Assembly: GCA_902628275.1 (NCBI GenBank)
Contig: CACOMI010000002.1
Span: forward strand, 62,001-126,000
DNA length: 64,000 nucleotides
Direction of reading: 5' to 3'
Source: an uncultured Pelagibacteraceae bacterium
Lineage (GTDB): Bacteria > Pseudomonadota > Alphaproteobacteria > Pelagibacterales > Pelagibacteraceae
Made by a program: the position numbers and the translations under genes. The notes beneath the pieces were generated by a model, which was not told the origin of the DNA, did not search any database, and worked only from the letters and a program-made list of their open reading frames with translations. This document shows, in pieces, positions 47,172 through 58,815 of this stretch. How positions within the stretch are numbered: position 1 is the first letter of the stretch; every line of letters begins with the position of its first letter.

Positions 47172-49508
47172 ATGAATAAATTTGTTAGAAATATCTTAAT
47201 TTTATGCACATCTTTCATTCTTTTATCAGGCGTTTTGACAATTAGTGTTTTATGGAATTATTCAAATCACCTTCCAGACTATAAATACTTAAAAAATTAT
47301 AAACCTTCAGTATCAAGTAAAGTTTATTCCACCAACGGAGAGTTAGTTGCAGATTTTTCTCAGGAAAAAAGAATATTTGTTCCTTTTAACACAATTCCAA
47401 AAAATGTAATTAATGCCTTTTTGTCTGCAGAGGATAAAAATTTTTTTTCTCATCCTGGTGTTGATGCTAAAGGTGTTATTAGAGCCACAATAAATAATAT
47501 TTCAAACATAATATCATCGAAGAGATTAGAAGGTGCATCTACAATTACACAACAAGTTGCAAAAAATTTTTTGCTGACCAATGAAGTAAGTTTAAATAGA
47601 AAAATCAAAGAAGCAATATTAGCTTTTAGAATAGAAAGATCCTTAACCAAAGAAAGAATTTTAGAATTATATTTAAATCAAATTTATTTAGGAAGTGGTG
47701 CTTATGGTGTAGCAGCGGCAAGTCTAGAATATTTTGATAAGTCAATTAGAGACGTAAACTATTCAGAAGCAGCCTTGCTCGCGGCTCTTCCTAAGGCTCC
47801 AAGTAGATATAATCCTTTTAAAAACCCTGAGGTTGCGAAATTTAGAAGAAACCTAGTATTAAAAAATTTATTTGAAAATAATTATTTAACTTTGGAATGG
47901 TATGAAAAACTTAAAAATGAGGAAATAAAATTAAAAAAAAATAAAAAAATTTATTTAGAGGATGCACAATATTACATTGAAGATGTGAGAAAGTATGTGA
48001 TTCAAGCCTTGAGTTATGATAAAGTTTATAAACAAGGTTTTAATATAAATACTCCAATTGATTTAAATTTACAAAGAATAGCAACTAATTCTTTAAGAAA
48101 TGGATTAATTGCCTATGATAAAAGAAAAGGTTGGAGAGGACCACTCATTAATAAAACTTTTAATTCAGATTGGAACAAGGGCTTAGACAAATTTAAACTT
48201 GAAAATTCAATAAATTGGAAATTAGCAATAGTAAAAAAATTAAATAAATTTTCGGCAGATATAGAAACTGAGGATAATCTTGATGGTATCATCGAATATA
48301 AAAGTATTTCTTGGACAAAAAAAGAATTTAAAAAATTATTAAATGTTGGCGATATAATTTACGTTAAAAATATTAGTGATAATAATTATAGTCTTCAGCA
48401 ATTGCCAAAGGTAAATGGTGGTATTGTTGTAATGGATCCTTTTACTGGAAGAGTTTTAGCATTAAGTGGTGGTTTCAGCTTTAGGGAAAGTGAATTTAAT
48501 AGAGCTACTCAAGCACAAAGACAGCCAGGCTCTGCTTTTAAGCCGTTTGTTTATGCATTAGCTTTAGAAAATAATTTTACACCAACTTCTTTAGTTTTAG
48601 ATGCTCCTTTAGTTTTAGATCAGGGAGAGGATCTAAAAGTCTGGAAACCAGAAAATTATGGAAAAAAATTCTATGGTCCATCTACATTGAGAACAGGATT
48701 AGAAAAATCTAGAAATTTAATGACAGTTAGAATAGCCCAAAATCTTGGTATGGAAAAAATTATAAATTTTTCAAAAGAACTTAAAATATACAAAAATCCA
48801 GAGGAATTGCTCTCAATTTCTTTGGGTTCAGCTGAAACTACTCTTCTAAAACTTACCTCTGCTTATTCCGTATTTGTAAATGGTGGAAATCTTGTTGAGC
48901 CAATAATGATAGATAGAATTCAAGATAGTGAAGGAAATACAATATACAATAATGATAAAAGAAGATGCATAAATTGTGATGATATTTCTTATTTAAGTTC
49001 TGATTATCCAGATATAGAAAATGATTATAAAAAAATTTTCTCTCCAGAAACAGCTTTTCAAATGACGTCTATATTAGAGGGTGTAGTTCAAAGAGGCACA
49101 GCTAAAAAATTAAAAGATTTAAAATTAAATATCGCAGGTAAAACAGGGACTACAAATAAAAATACTGATACCTGGTTTATTGGTTATACATCAAATTTGC
49201 TAGTAGGAGTTTATGTTGGGTTTGACAATCCGACTCCATTAGGAAAATTTGAAACAGGATCTAAAACCGCACTACCTATTTTTAAAAGTTTTATTAGCGA
49301 TTCAGTTAAGAAATCAGATGCCAGACCATTTAAAGCAGCAAAAGGCACAGTTATGATGGTTGTCGACCCTTTAACTGGTCAAAAAGCAAAATTTACGACA
49401 AAAAATACCATTATTGAGGTTTTTAAAAAAAAAAATGTTGTTGATGGCAAAGTTCTTTATTCAAATTCAGATAGATTAGATACAAATAATATACTAAAGT
49501 TTTACTAA
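47172..49508 (+). CDS. mrcA: Penicillin-binding protein 1A (transglycosylase/transpeptidase)
   Basis: AFLSAEDKNFFSHPGVD, EGASTITQQVAKN, LNQIYLGSGAYGVAAAS, RQPGSAFKPFVYALALE, AGKTGTTN. Confidence 0.96.
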   Translation: MNKFVRNILILCTSFILLSGVLTISVLWNYSNHLPDYKYLKNYKPSVSSKVYSTNGELVADFSQEKRIFVPFNTIPKNVINAFLSAEDKNFFSHPGVDAKGVIRATINNISNIISSKRLEGASTITQQVAKNFLLTNEVSLNRKIKEAILAFRIERSLTKERILELYLNQIYLGSGAYGVAAASLEYFDKSIRDVNYSEAALLAALPKAPSRYNPFKNPEVAKFRRNLVLKNLFENNYLTLEWYEKLKNEEIKLKKNKKIYLEDAQYYIEDVRKYVIQALSYDKVYKQGFNINTPIDLNLQRIATNSLRNGLIAYDKRKGWRGPLINKTFNSDWNKGLDKFKLENSINWKLAIVKKLNKFSADIETEDNLDGIIEYKSISWTKKEFKKLLNVGDIIYVKNISDNNYSLQQLPKVNGGIVVMDPFTGRVLALSGGFSFRESEFNRATQAQRQPGSAFKPFVYALALENNFTPTSLVLDAPLVLDQGEDLKVWKPENYGKKFYGPSTLRTGLEKSRNLMTVRIAQNLGMEKIINFSKELKIYKNPEELLSISLGSAETTLLKLTSAYSVFVNGGNLVEPIMIDRIQDSEGNTIYNNDKRRCINCDDISYLSSDYPDIENDYKKIFSPETAFQMTSILEGVVQRGTAKKLKDLKLNIAGKTGTTNKNTDTWFIGYTSNLLVGVYVGFDNPTPLGKFETGSKTALPIFKSFISDSVKKSDARPFKAAKGTVMMVVDPLTGQKAKFTTKNTIIEVFKKKNVVDGKVLYSNSDRLDTNNILKFY

Positions 49509-50603
49509 TGGATAATAATTATCAAAATATTAAAAACGACGTAGTAAAAATTAATCAAAGAATTAAGGAGTATCTTTGAAAAAAATGAAATCTACTTAAA
49601 ACTACAGTCTTTAAATTCGCAGATGTTAGAGGCCAATTTTTGGCAAAATAAACATAATTCTCAAAGTATAATTAAGCTGAAAAAATTTTACGAGGATTTA
49701 GTTAATTCATTTAAAAATTCTGAGGTAAAATTAAAAGATTTAGATGATTTAATTGAATTAGCTCTGGAGGAAGAAAATTTAACTGTTCAAAAAGAAATTT
49801 TACAAAATATCAAGGATTTAAAAATTCAAGTAAAAAAAAATGAAATTAAATGTTTTTTATCCAATGAAGCAGACTCGTTAGATTGTTATGTTGAAATACA
49901 TGCTGGGGCAGGAGGCACTGAAAGTCAAGATTGGGCTGATATGCTTAGAAGAATGTACTTAAAATGGTCTGACAAAAAAAATTTAAAATCAAATCTAATC
50001 AGTGAACATAGAGGAGATGAAGCAGGAATTAAATCAGCAACAATAAGAATAGATGGTGATTATGTATTTGGTTGGCTGAAAAAAGAGTCAGGAATACATA
50101 GATTGGTAAGAATATCTCCATTCGATTCAGGTGCAAGACGACACACCAGCTTTGCAAGTGTTTGGGTTTATCCGGTTGTAGATGAAAATATAAATATTGA
50201 GATACTAGAAAAAGATTTAAGAATAGATACCTATCGATCTAGTGGAGCAGGCGGACAGCACGTAAATACTACAGACAGTGCAGTTAGAATAACTCACATT
50301 CCTTCAAAAATCGTAGTTCAATGTCAAAATGAAAGATCTCAACATAAAAACAAAGAAACATGTATGAATATGTTGAAAGCAAGATTATATGATTACGAAA
50401 TTAAAAAAAAAGAACAAGAAAATCAAAATGTAGAAAATGCAAAATCTGAAATAGGATGGGGTCACCAAATTAGATCATATATTTTACAACCTTATCAGCT
50501 AGTAAAAGATAATAGATCTAACTTTGAGAGCACAAATCCAGATAAAGTACTGGATGGTGATATAGATGAATTTTTGGAACATTCTCTTTATGAAATTAAA
50601 TGA
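49508..50603 (+). CDS. prfB: Peptide chain release factor 2, expressed by +1 programmed frameshift
   Basis: ORF0 49508..49579 (MDNNYQNIKNDVVKINQRIKEYL then TGA), AGGAG-TAT-CTT-TGA site, then the +1 frame EKNEIYLKLQSLNSQMLEANFW... to 50603. SPFDSGARRHTSFASV and GAGGQHVNTTDSAVRITH. Confidence 0.96.
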
Positions 50604-53007
50604 AAAATAGTATTTTAAAATACCTTCTTATATTTTTACTTTTTACAGGTGCTCTAATAGCTTATCTAAGCATCTTTGGTATAGAAACTGATAAATTTAA
50701 TAACCAAATTAAAAATCGAATTATTCAAACTAATAAAAATTTAGACCTTGAGTTAAAAAAAATTAAATTAATATTAGATCCATTAAATTTAAAAATTTAT
50801 GCAAAAACGGTTGGTTCTACTTTGTATTTTTCAAAAAGACCTTTGGAATTAGAATATATAAAAACTCAAATATCATTTAGATCAATAATTAAAAACCAGG
50901 TGACATCATCTAAGATTGATATAGCAACTAGAACTATATTATTAAAAGATTTAATTAAATTTATTAGGGCAACTAATAATAAACCAGAGCTATTTATATT
51001 AGAAAAAACTATAAAAAAAGGTCATATAATTTTAGACTTAAGTTTTAATATAGATCAAAATGGTAAAATTAAAAATGATTATGAAATTAAAGGTTTAATA
51101 AAAAATTTAAATATAAACTTTTTAAATCGGGCTAAAATTCAAGATATAAATTTAAATTTTAAAATAAAAAAAGATAATTACTTATTAAGTGACATAAAAT
51201 TTAAAGCAGAGGAAACAAATTTTATTTCTGAAAAAATTGATATAAAAAATAGAAAAAATAATTTTATAGTTGATGGAATTATTAAAAATGATCATTCAAC
51301 TTTAAACTTAAATATATTAAAGCTATTAAATTTAAATTTTGAAAATGTAAATGTCGAAAACGCTAAGTTTAAAACTAACAATAAATTTTCCCTAGAGATA
51401 GATAAAAAATTAAATATAAAAAATATTATTATTAATTCTGATATTAATATTAACCAGTTAAGTTATAAAAAACCAAATATATTAAATAATTATCTTTTAG
51501 ATATTAATGATTTTATTTTATTAAAAAATCATAAATTAAATTTAAAATTTAAAAATAACAACTTATCTATTGAAGGACAGGGAGCTGTCCAATTAAAAAA
51601 AAAATTAGATGAAATTAAATATTCAATTAGTAAAAAAGATAAAAATTTAAAAGTGAATACTGAATTATTTCTAAATAATATTAATTTAAAAAAACAAGAT
51701 TTTTTAAATGTATATTTTCCAGATATTAATGAAAAAATTAATCTGAAAAGTCAAAAATTAATTATTAAGTTTATTAATAATAAATTATTATTTTCTGGTT
51801 CAGGAAAAATTAAAATTGATAAAAGTTTTTGAAAAAAAAGGAAAAAACATTAAATTTTAATACAGAATTAAATTTAAAAAATACTAATTTTAAAATTGAT
51901 AATATTAATTTTAAAAAAAAAAATAATAGCGAAATGAAACTCGAAGTTAAAGGTGAATTACAGCCAAATAATAAATTAGATATAAAAAATTTTATACTTA
52001 GTGAGGGAAATAATGAAATTAAAATAATCAATCTAATATTAAATAAATCAAATCAAGTTATAAAAATTGATCGCGCAAATTTTAAATATTTAGATACAGA
52101 GAGCAAAAAAAACAATTTTAATATTAAAAAATTAACTAATAATAATTATATAATTATAGGCAAATCTTTTAATGCCAACTCTCTAATTTCAAATTTACTG
52201 AAAAGTAAAAAGGAAAAAAAAAATAATTTCTTTGAGAGAAAATTAAATATAGATATGAATATGGATGAGGTTTATTTAGATGAAATAAATTATGTTAAAA
52301 ATTTAAAAGGTAAGTTAGCCATTACAAATAATAAAGTTAAAGAGGCTAATATCATGGCATCTTTTAACAATGACCAAAAAATATCATTTACAATTAATAA
52401 TAATGATAGAGGAGAGAAGATAACTACGCTTTTTTCTTCAAAAGCAAAACCTTTGGTAGATAGATATAAATTTATTAAAGGTTTTAATGATGGTAAAGAT
52501 GGATATTTAGATTTCTATTCCTCAAAAAAAAATGGTGTTTCAAACTCTAAATTGGTAATTTATAACTTTAGAGTAAAAGAGATTCCTGCTCTTGCAAAGT
52601 TATTAGCTCTTGCATCCCTTCAAGGTATTGCAGATTTACTAACTGGAGAAGGTATTAGATTTTCAGATTTTGAAATGAATTTCTCCAATGAGAATAAACT
52701 TATGAAAATAAGTGAATTATATGCAATTGGGCCAGCAATTTCTATTTTAATGGAGGGATATATTGAAGAGGAAGATTTAATCAGTTTAAGAGGCACATTG
52801 GTTCCAGCAACAACTATTAATAGAACAATAGCATCAATACCTTTAATTGGAGATTTACTAATTGGAAAAAAAGTTGGAGAAGGTGTTTTTGGAGTTAGTT
52901 TTAAAATAAAAGGTCCTCCTAAAGACTTAGAAACAACTGTCAATCCAATAAAAACTTTAACTCCAAGATTTATTACCAGAACGCTAGAAAAAATTAAAAA
53001 AAATTAA
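50600..53007 (+). pseudogene. AsmA/YhdP-like (DUF3971) envelope protein interrupted by a -1 frameshift at about 51826-51832
   Basis: ORFs 50600..51832 and 51829..53007 abut in different frames at AGTTTTTGAAAAAAAAG; adding one T gives a continuous ~800 aa protein. The C-terminus (LASLQGIADLLTGEGIRFSDFEMNFS...GPAISILMEGYI...) is AsmA/YhdP-like. Could also be a sequencing error. Confidence 0.7.
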
Positions 53008-54233
53008 TTTAACTCTATTTTAATATGTCTTTTTTTACCCAAGGAAAGTTTCAGATAGTTTTCTTTAAATAAATCTTTACTAATTTCAAATTTCTCATCT
53101 GAAATAATACTATCATTTATTTTAATCGCATTACCTTTAATTAGTCTTCTGATCTCACTTTTTGATTTTTCTAATTTAGATAATAAAACAAGTTCTATAA
53201 TATTTATTTTATCATCTATTTTTTTAAATTGAATATTTACCTTTGGTAAGTTTGAACCTAATGAGTTTCCTGAAAAAGCTTCTTTAGCGGCTTCTTCAGA
53301 TTTTTTAGCCATTTCTTTTCCATGTAACATTTCTGTAGTTTTGTTAGCAAGTAGTATTTTTAAATCATTGATATCTTTATTTTTAATTTGCTCTATTTCA
53401 TCTATTTCCATTTCGGTAAACATTTTTAAAAATTTAATTACATCTCTATCATCAATATTTCTCCAAAATTGCCAATAATCGTAAGCTGATAAATTTTTTT
53501 CATCCAACCATATAGCTCCATTTTCTGTTTTTCCCATCTTAGTACCACTAGCTAAAGTAATTAATGGAGTTGTAAGACCAAAGGTTTGATTATTAGAATA
53601 TCTTTTTATAAGTTCTACTCCATTAATAATGTTACCCCATTGATCTGAACCACCAATTTGTAATACACAATTTTCTTTTCTATTTAACTCAAGAAAATCA
53701 TATGCTTGTAAGATCATATAGTTGAACTCCATATAACTCAGAGATTGTTCTCTATCCAATCTCAACTTAACACTATCAAAGGTTAGCATTTTATTTATTG
53801 TAAAGTGTTTTCCAATATCTCTTAAAAATGAAATATAATTTAAATCTTTAAGCCATGAATAATTATTAACAAACAGTGGCTTGGTATCTGGATCGTCATT
53901 ATCCAAAAAATTTTTTAAAATATTTTTTATATTTTTTATATTTCTTTCAATTTCATCATCAATCAATATTTTTCTAGTTTTATCTTTACCAGATGGATCA
54001 CCTATTCTTGTTGTTCCACCGCCAAGCAAGACTATTGGTCGATGACCATTTTTTTGAAGCAAGCGTAGGCACATTATTTGTAATAGACTACCAACATGTA
54101 AACTTTCAGCAGTGCAATCAAAACCAATATAGCCTTTAATTTTTTCCTTATCTAATATTGAGGATAATTCCTTTTCACTAGTGCACTGATAGAAAAATCC
54201 TCTATCTTTAAATTCTTTTAAAAATTTATTCAT
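53004..54233 (-). CDS. tyrS: Tyrosyl-tRNA synthetase
   Basis: GYIGFDCTAESLHVGSLLQIMCLRLLQKNGHRPIVLLGGGTTRIGDPSGK, QIGGSDQWGNI, KMGKTENGAIWL. Confidence 0.97.
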   Translation of the reverse strand: MNKFLKEFKDRGFFYQCTSEKELSSILDKEKIKGYIGFDCTAESLHVGSLLQIMCLRLLQKNGHRPIVLLGGGTTRIGDPSGKDKTRKILIDDEIERNIKNIKNILKNFLDNDDPDTKPLFVNNYSWLKDLNYISFLRDIGKHFTINKMLTFDSVKLRLDREQSLSYMEFNYMILQAYDFLELNRKENCVLQIGGSDQWGNIINGVELIKRYSNNQTFGLTTPLITLASGTKMGKTENGAIWLDEKNLSAYDYWQFWRNIDDRDVIKFLKMFTEMEIDEIEQIKNKDINDLKILLANKTTEMLHGKEMAKKSEEAAKEAFSGNSLGSNLPKVNIQFKKIDDKINIIELVLLSKLEKSKSEIRRLIKGNAIKINDSIISDEKFEISKDLFKENYLKLSLGKKRHIKIELN

Positions 54234-54278
54234 AAGTTTATAATTACAATATACAAATTTTTTTTAAAAAACATATCA

Positions 54279-55421
54279 ATGAAAAAACAATTATATACTG
54301 CAATAGGATTAATGAGTGGAACATCCATGGATGGTGTTGATTTATCTATAATTAAATCAGATGGATATGATTACTTTATCAATATTTTAGATGAATATTA
54401 TGAGTATGATTATAAAATCAAAGAGAAATTAATTAATTTAAGGGATATAATTTCGACGGAGACAGATCTTTCAGAAAACTCTCATAAGATAAGTGAAATA
54501 GAGCGAAGCATAACACTTTTTCATGCTGATATAATAAGACAAACGCTTAATAAATATAAAGATCCAATAGATATTATAGGATTTCATGGGCAAACAATTT
54601 TTCATTATCCACGAAAAAAAATAACAAAGCAACTAGGTGATGGTAAATTGCTTTCTCAACTCACACAAAAAAAAGTTGTTTATGATTTTAGACAAGCAGA
54701 TATTGAAAATAATGGTCAAGGTGCACCATTAACTCCAATTTATCATTATGTTTTGTCGAATAATATACATAAAAAATTTGATACCAAATACCCCATTGGT
54801 TTTTTAAATATTGGTGGGATAGCTAATGCAACAAAAGTACTTAGAATTTCGGATAAAATTAACAAAAATTTATTTGCATTTGATATTGGTCCGGGTAATT
54901 GCTTAATTGATAAATGGGTAAGAAATAATTCAAACAAACAATTTGATAATCATGGAGATATAGCTAAGTCAGGAAAAATAGATAATTTAATTTTAAATCA
55001 AGCAATTGATAATTTTAAAATAAATAGATATTCACAATCACTAGATATTAAAGATTTTGATGTATCTTTCGCAAGAGGTTTATCTTTGGAGGATGGATGT
55101 GCAACTTTAACAAATTTTACAGCTTATTTAATTGCTCAAGGATTAATTTATATTAGTAAAAATAATAATATTAAATTTTTACTTTGTGGTGGAGGTAGAA
55201 AAAATGATTATTTAATTGAAAGTATCAAAAATTATTTACCTAGCAACGATAAAATTATTTTGGATAAAATAGATAATTATGAATTAGATGGTGACTATAT
55301 AGAGTCTCAAGCTTTTGGTTATTTATCTATAAGATCTTATTTAAACTTACCAATATCATTCAATAACACAACAGGCTGTGATATTTCCTCTTTAGGTGGA
55401 AAGCTAGTTCAAAATTTTTAA
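54279..55421 (+). CDS. anmK: Anhydro-N-acetylmuramic acid kinase
   Basis: AIGLMSGTSMDGVDLSIIKSDG, GFHGQTIFHYP, DFRQADIENNGQGAPLTPIYH, NIGGIANAT, FDIGPGNCLIDKW. Confidence 0.97.
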   Translation: MKKQLYTAIGLMSGTSMDGVDLSIIKSDGYDYFINILDEYYEYDYKIKEKLINLRDIISTETDLSENSHKISEIERSITLFHADIIRQTLNKYKDPIDIIGFHGQTIFHYPRKKITKQLGDGKLLSQLTQKKVVYDFRQADIENNGQGAPLTPIYHYVLSNNIHKKFDTKYPIGFLNIGGIANATKVLRISDKINKNLFAFDIGPGNCLIDKWVRNNSNKQFDNHGDIAKSGKIDNLILNQAIDNFKINRYSQSLDIKDFDVSFARGLSLEDGCATLTNFTAYLIAQGLIYISKNNNIKFLLCGGGRKNDYLIESIKNYLPSNDKIILDKIDNYELDGDYIESQAFGYLSIRSYLNLPISFNNTTGCDISSLGGKLVQNF

Positions 55422-56074
55422 TACAAAGCAGTTTCTTTCTTAATGTAATTATTTAGACATTTAATTAAAGCCTCACTATTTTTTGAAAAGAAATGATTAG
55501 CTTCTGATATTGAATTAAATTCGACATTTATACCTTTTTGTGCTTTTAATCGGTTATCTAAGTCAGAAATATATTCGATCGGAACCAATTCATCTTTTTT
55601 ACCATACACCACTAAGCCTGAAGTTGGACACGGAGACAAAAAAGAAAAATCATAAACATTAGGTTGTGGAGAAATAGCTATAAATCTATTTATTTCTGGT
55701 CTTCTCATTAATAATTGCATTGCTATCAATGACCCGAATGAAAAACCTGAGACCCAACATTGAGAATTGTCAAAATTTTCTCTCTCTAACCAATCTAAAG
55801 AAGCTGCTGCATCTGCAAGTTCACCTTGACCATTATCAAATTCCCCATCGCTTTTACCAACACCTCTAAAATTTACTCTACAGACAGAAAAATCATTATC
55901 CATAAATGTATGAAAAGCATCTACAACAACTTTGTTGTTCATTGTTCCACCATATTGAGGATGTGGTTGCAAAACCAGAGCAATTGGAGATGTGTTTTTT
56001 TTACTTTTATAATATTTTGCTTCTAGTCTTCCTGCAGGCCCAGGAATAAAAATTTCTAAAATTTTGTTATCCAT
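55418..56074 (-). CDS. Alpha/beta hydrolase
   Basis: LVLQPHPQYGGTMNNKVV, CRVNFRGVGKSDGEFDNGQGELADA, WVSGFSFGSLIAMQLL. Confidence 0.88.
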   Translation of the reverse strand: MDNKILEIFIPGPAGRLEAKYYKSKKNTSPIALVLQPHPQYGGTMNNKVVVDAFHTFMDNDFSVCRVNFRGVGKSDGEFDNGQGELADAAASLDWLERENFDNSQCWVSGFSFGSLIAMQLLMRRPEINRFIAISPQPNVYDFSFLSPCPTSGLVVYGKKDELVPIEYISDLDNRLKAQKGINVEFNSISEANHFFSKNSEALIKCLNNYIKKETALY

Positions 56075-56156
56075 AATTGATATTGATAATTATTCTCAAA
56101 AAAAATGTAGCTTTATCACAAGTCAGCGACAATATGTGAATTTTTTTTTTTATTCT

Positions 56157-56181
56157 AAACTTGACCGTTTTAGTCAGGTAT
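56157..56181 (+). promoter_or_regulatory. Putative IscR type-1 binding site upstream of iscR-suf
   Basis: AAACTTGACCGTTTTAGTCAGGTAT matches ATASYYGACTRWWWYAGTCRRSTAT at 23 of 25 positions; 31 bp separate it from the iscR ATG. Confidence 0.82.
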
Positions 56182-56212
56182 GATTAAAAACTCACAATTT
56201 ATAGGGTAAATT

Positions 56213-56638
56213 ATGAAATTAACATCAAAAGGCCGGTATGCTGTAATGGCACTCGTTGACTTAGCAAGGTTTGATAACATCAATCCTGTATCACTCAGAG
56301 ATATTTCGTTAAGACAAGGTATTTCATTAGATTATTTGGAGCAGATTTTTTCAAAATTAAAAAAAAACCATATTGTAAAAAGTATAAGGGGAAATCAAGG
56401 AGGATATGTTTTAAGTAAAAATCCAACTGATATAAAATTAACAAACATTTTTCATGCTGTGGATGAAAAGGTAAAAACAGTTCAATGTAAAAAGGATTCT
56501 AAAAAAGGATGTAATGGAAAAGCAACAAAATGTATTACTCACAACTTATGGGATGAGCTTGAAAATCATATTAATAGTTTTTTTGAAAAAAAAAGTTTGG
56601 AAGATTTAATACAAAATAGGAAAGAAAATAGATTATAA
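56213..56638 (+). CDS. iscR: Rrf2 family Fe-S regulator IscR
   Basis: MKLTSKGRYAVMALVDLARF, ISLRQGISLDYLEQIFSKLKKNHIVKSIRGNQGGY, three Cys in the C-x(7)-C-x(7)-C-like region (CKKDSKKGCNGKATKC); precedes suf genes. Confidence 0.94.
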   Translation: MKLTSKGRYAVMALVDLARFDNINPVSLRDISLRQGISLDYLEQIFSKLKKNHIVKSIRGNQGGYVLSKNPTDIKLTNIFHAVDEKVKTVQCKKDSKKGCNGKATKCITHNLWDELENHINSFFEKKSLEDLIQNRKENRL

Positions 56639-58081
56639 ATGGATAACAGACAAAAAGAGATAGATAATTTAAAGGACTATAAATACGGATTTTCAACCGA
56701 TATTGAAAATATCAAAGCTCCAAAAGGGTTAAATGAAGAGGTAATTAAGTTTATTTCCAAAATTAAAAAAGAACCAGAATGGATGTTAAACTTTAGACTA
56801 AAAGCTTTTGAAAGATTTAAACTTTTAAAAGAACCAAGTTGGCAAAAGCCAAAGTATCCTAAAATTGATTATCAAGATCTTTATTATTATTCAGCACCCA
56901 AAAGTATGAAAAATAAACCTAAGAGTCTAGATGAACTTGATCCGAAACTTTTAGAAACTTATAAAAAATTAGGTATTCCTTTGCAAGAACAAGCAAGGTT
57001 AAATGGTATTGCTGTCGATGCAGTGTTCGACTCAGTATCAGTTGCAACAACATTTAGAGAAGAATTAACAAAACATGGAATTATATTTTGCCCAATATCT
57101 GAAGCTATTCAAAAACATCCAGATCTTGTAAAAAAATATTTAGGTTCAGTTATACCAACAACAGATCATTTTTTTGCAACCCTAAACTCTGCAGTTTTTA
57201 CAGATGGATCTTTTGCATATATTCCTGAAGGCGTAAGATGTCCGATGGAGCTTTCTACGTATTTTAGAATTAATGCATCTAACACTGGTCAATTTGAAAG
57301 AACATTAATTATTGCTGATAAAGGTAGTTATGTCAGTTACTTAGAAGGTTGTACAGCTCCAATGAGAGATGAAAATCAACTGCATGCAGCAAATGTAGAA
57401 TTAGTTGCTTTAGATGACGCTGAAATAAAATATTCGACAGTACAAAATTGGTATCCTGGAGATAAAGACGGTAAAGGTGGGATTTATAATTTTGTTACTA
57501 AGCGTGGTTTGTGTAAAGGAAAAAACTCAAAGATTTCATGGACCCAAGTTGAGACTGGTTCAGCAATTACATGGAAATATCCAAGTTGCATTCTTAAGGG
57601 AGATAATTCGGTCGGTGAATTCTACTCAATAGCTATAACTAATAATTTCCAAAAAGCTGATACAGGTACAAAAATGATCCATCTTGGAAAAAATACAAAA
57701 AGCAAAATAATATCGAAAGGAATTTCAGCTGGAAATTCTGATATGACTTATAGGGGTTTAGTAGACATTTCTTCCAAAGCACATAATTCAAATAATTATA
57801 CGCAATGCGATTCTTTATTGATGGGAAATAAATGTGGAGCTCATACTGTGCCATATATTAGAAATAAAAATTCAGAGTCAAATATTGCCCATGAGGCAAC
57901 CACATCAAAAATAAGTGAGGAACAATTACATTATTGTCAGCAAAGAGGATTGAATCCTGAAGAAGCAGTTGGATTAATTGTCAATGGTTTTTGCAAAGAA
58001 GTTTTGCAGCAACTACCAATGGAATTTGCAGTTGAAGCACAAAAACTTGTTGGAATTAGTTTAGAGGGAAGTGTTGGATAA
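56639..58081 (+). CDS. sufB: Fe-S cluster assembly protein SufB
   Basis: [76 protein letters not shown]. Confidence 0.98.
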   Translation: MDNRQKEIDNLKDYKYGFSTDIENIKAPKGLNEEVIKFISKIKKEPEWMLNFRLKAFERFKLLKEPSWQKPKYPKIDYQDLYYYSAPKSMKNKPKSLDELDPKLLETYKKLGIPLQEQARLNGIAVDAVFDSVSVATTFREELTKHGIIFCPISEAIQKHPDLVKKYLGSVIPTTDHFFATLNSAVFTDGSFAYIPEGVRCPMELSTYFRINASNTGQFERTLIIADKGSYVSYLEGCTAPMRDENQLHAANVELVALDDAEIKYSTVQNWYPGDKDGKGGIYNFVTKRGLCKGKNSKISWTQVETGSAITWKYPSCILKGDNSVGEFYSIAITNNFQKADTGTKMIHLGKNTKSKIISKGISAGNSDMTYRGLVDISSKAHNSNNYTQCDSLLMGNKCGAHTVPYIRNKNSESNIAHEATTSKISEEQLHYCQQRGLNPEEAVGLIVNGFCKEVLQQLPMEFAVEAQKLVGISLEGSVG

Positions 58082-58815
58082 TGTTAAAAATAAACCAATT
58101 AAATGCAAAAATTGATAATAAGGAGATTTTAAAAGGTTTTTCTCTGAATATAAATCCTGGAGAAGTACATGCCATAATGGGTCCAAATGGATCTGGAAAA
58201 AGTACACTTTCAAATATTTTGTCAGGAAAAAAAGGATATGAAGTTTCAGGAGAAGTACTTTTTGAGGAAAAAGATTTATTCGAGCTAGAAACTGAAGAGA
58301 GAGCTCATAAAGGTATTTTTCTCGCATTTCAGTATCCATTAGAAATACCTGGTGTTAATACAAATATTTTCTTAAAAACTTCATTAAACGCAATTCGAAA
58401 AGCCAGAGGTGAAAAAGAACTTGATGCTATAGAATTTTTAAAACTAGTAAAAGAAAAGTCTAAGCAATTAAAATTTGATGAAGAAAAATTAAATAGACAA
58501 TTGAATGTTGGCTTTTCTGGCGGAGAAAAAAAGAAAAACGAAATTTTACAAATGTCATTATTGGCTCCAAAATTATCAATTTTAGATGAAACAGATTCAG
58601 GATTAGATATTGATGCTCTAAAAATTGTTGCGGATGGAGTTAACACATTAAGAAATCAAAATAATTCATTTTTGATAATCACTCATTATCAAAGATTGCT
58701 TGATTATATTAAGCCAGATTTTGTTCATGTTTTAATGGGTGGAAAAATTATAAAATCTGGAGGCCCAGAATTAGCGTTAGAATTAGAAAACAAAGGATAT
58801 GAAAACTTTAATTAA
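58081..58815 (+). CDS. sufC: Fe-S assembly ATPase SufC
   Basis: HAIMGPNGSGKSTLSNILSG, FSGGEKKKNEILQMSLLAPKLSILDETDSGLDIDALKIVADGVN. Confidence 0.98.
   Translation: MLKINQLNAKIDNKEILKGFSLNINPGEVHAIMGPNGSGKSTLSNILSGKKGYEVSGEVLFEEKDLFELETEERAHKGIFLAFQYPLEIPGVNTNIFLKTSLNAIRKARGEKELDAIEFLKLVKEKSKQLKFDEEKLNRQLNVGFSGGEKKKNEILQMSLLAPKLSILDETDSGLDIDALKIVADGVNTLRNQNNSFLIITHYQRLLDYIKPDFVHVLMGGKIIKSGGPELALELENKGYENFN

Noticed and set aside
57639-58646. Minus-strand ORFs in sufB/sufC
   Set aside because: Antisense to highly conserved suf genes.
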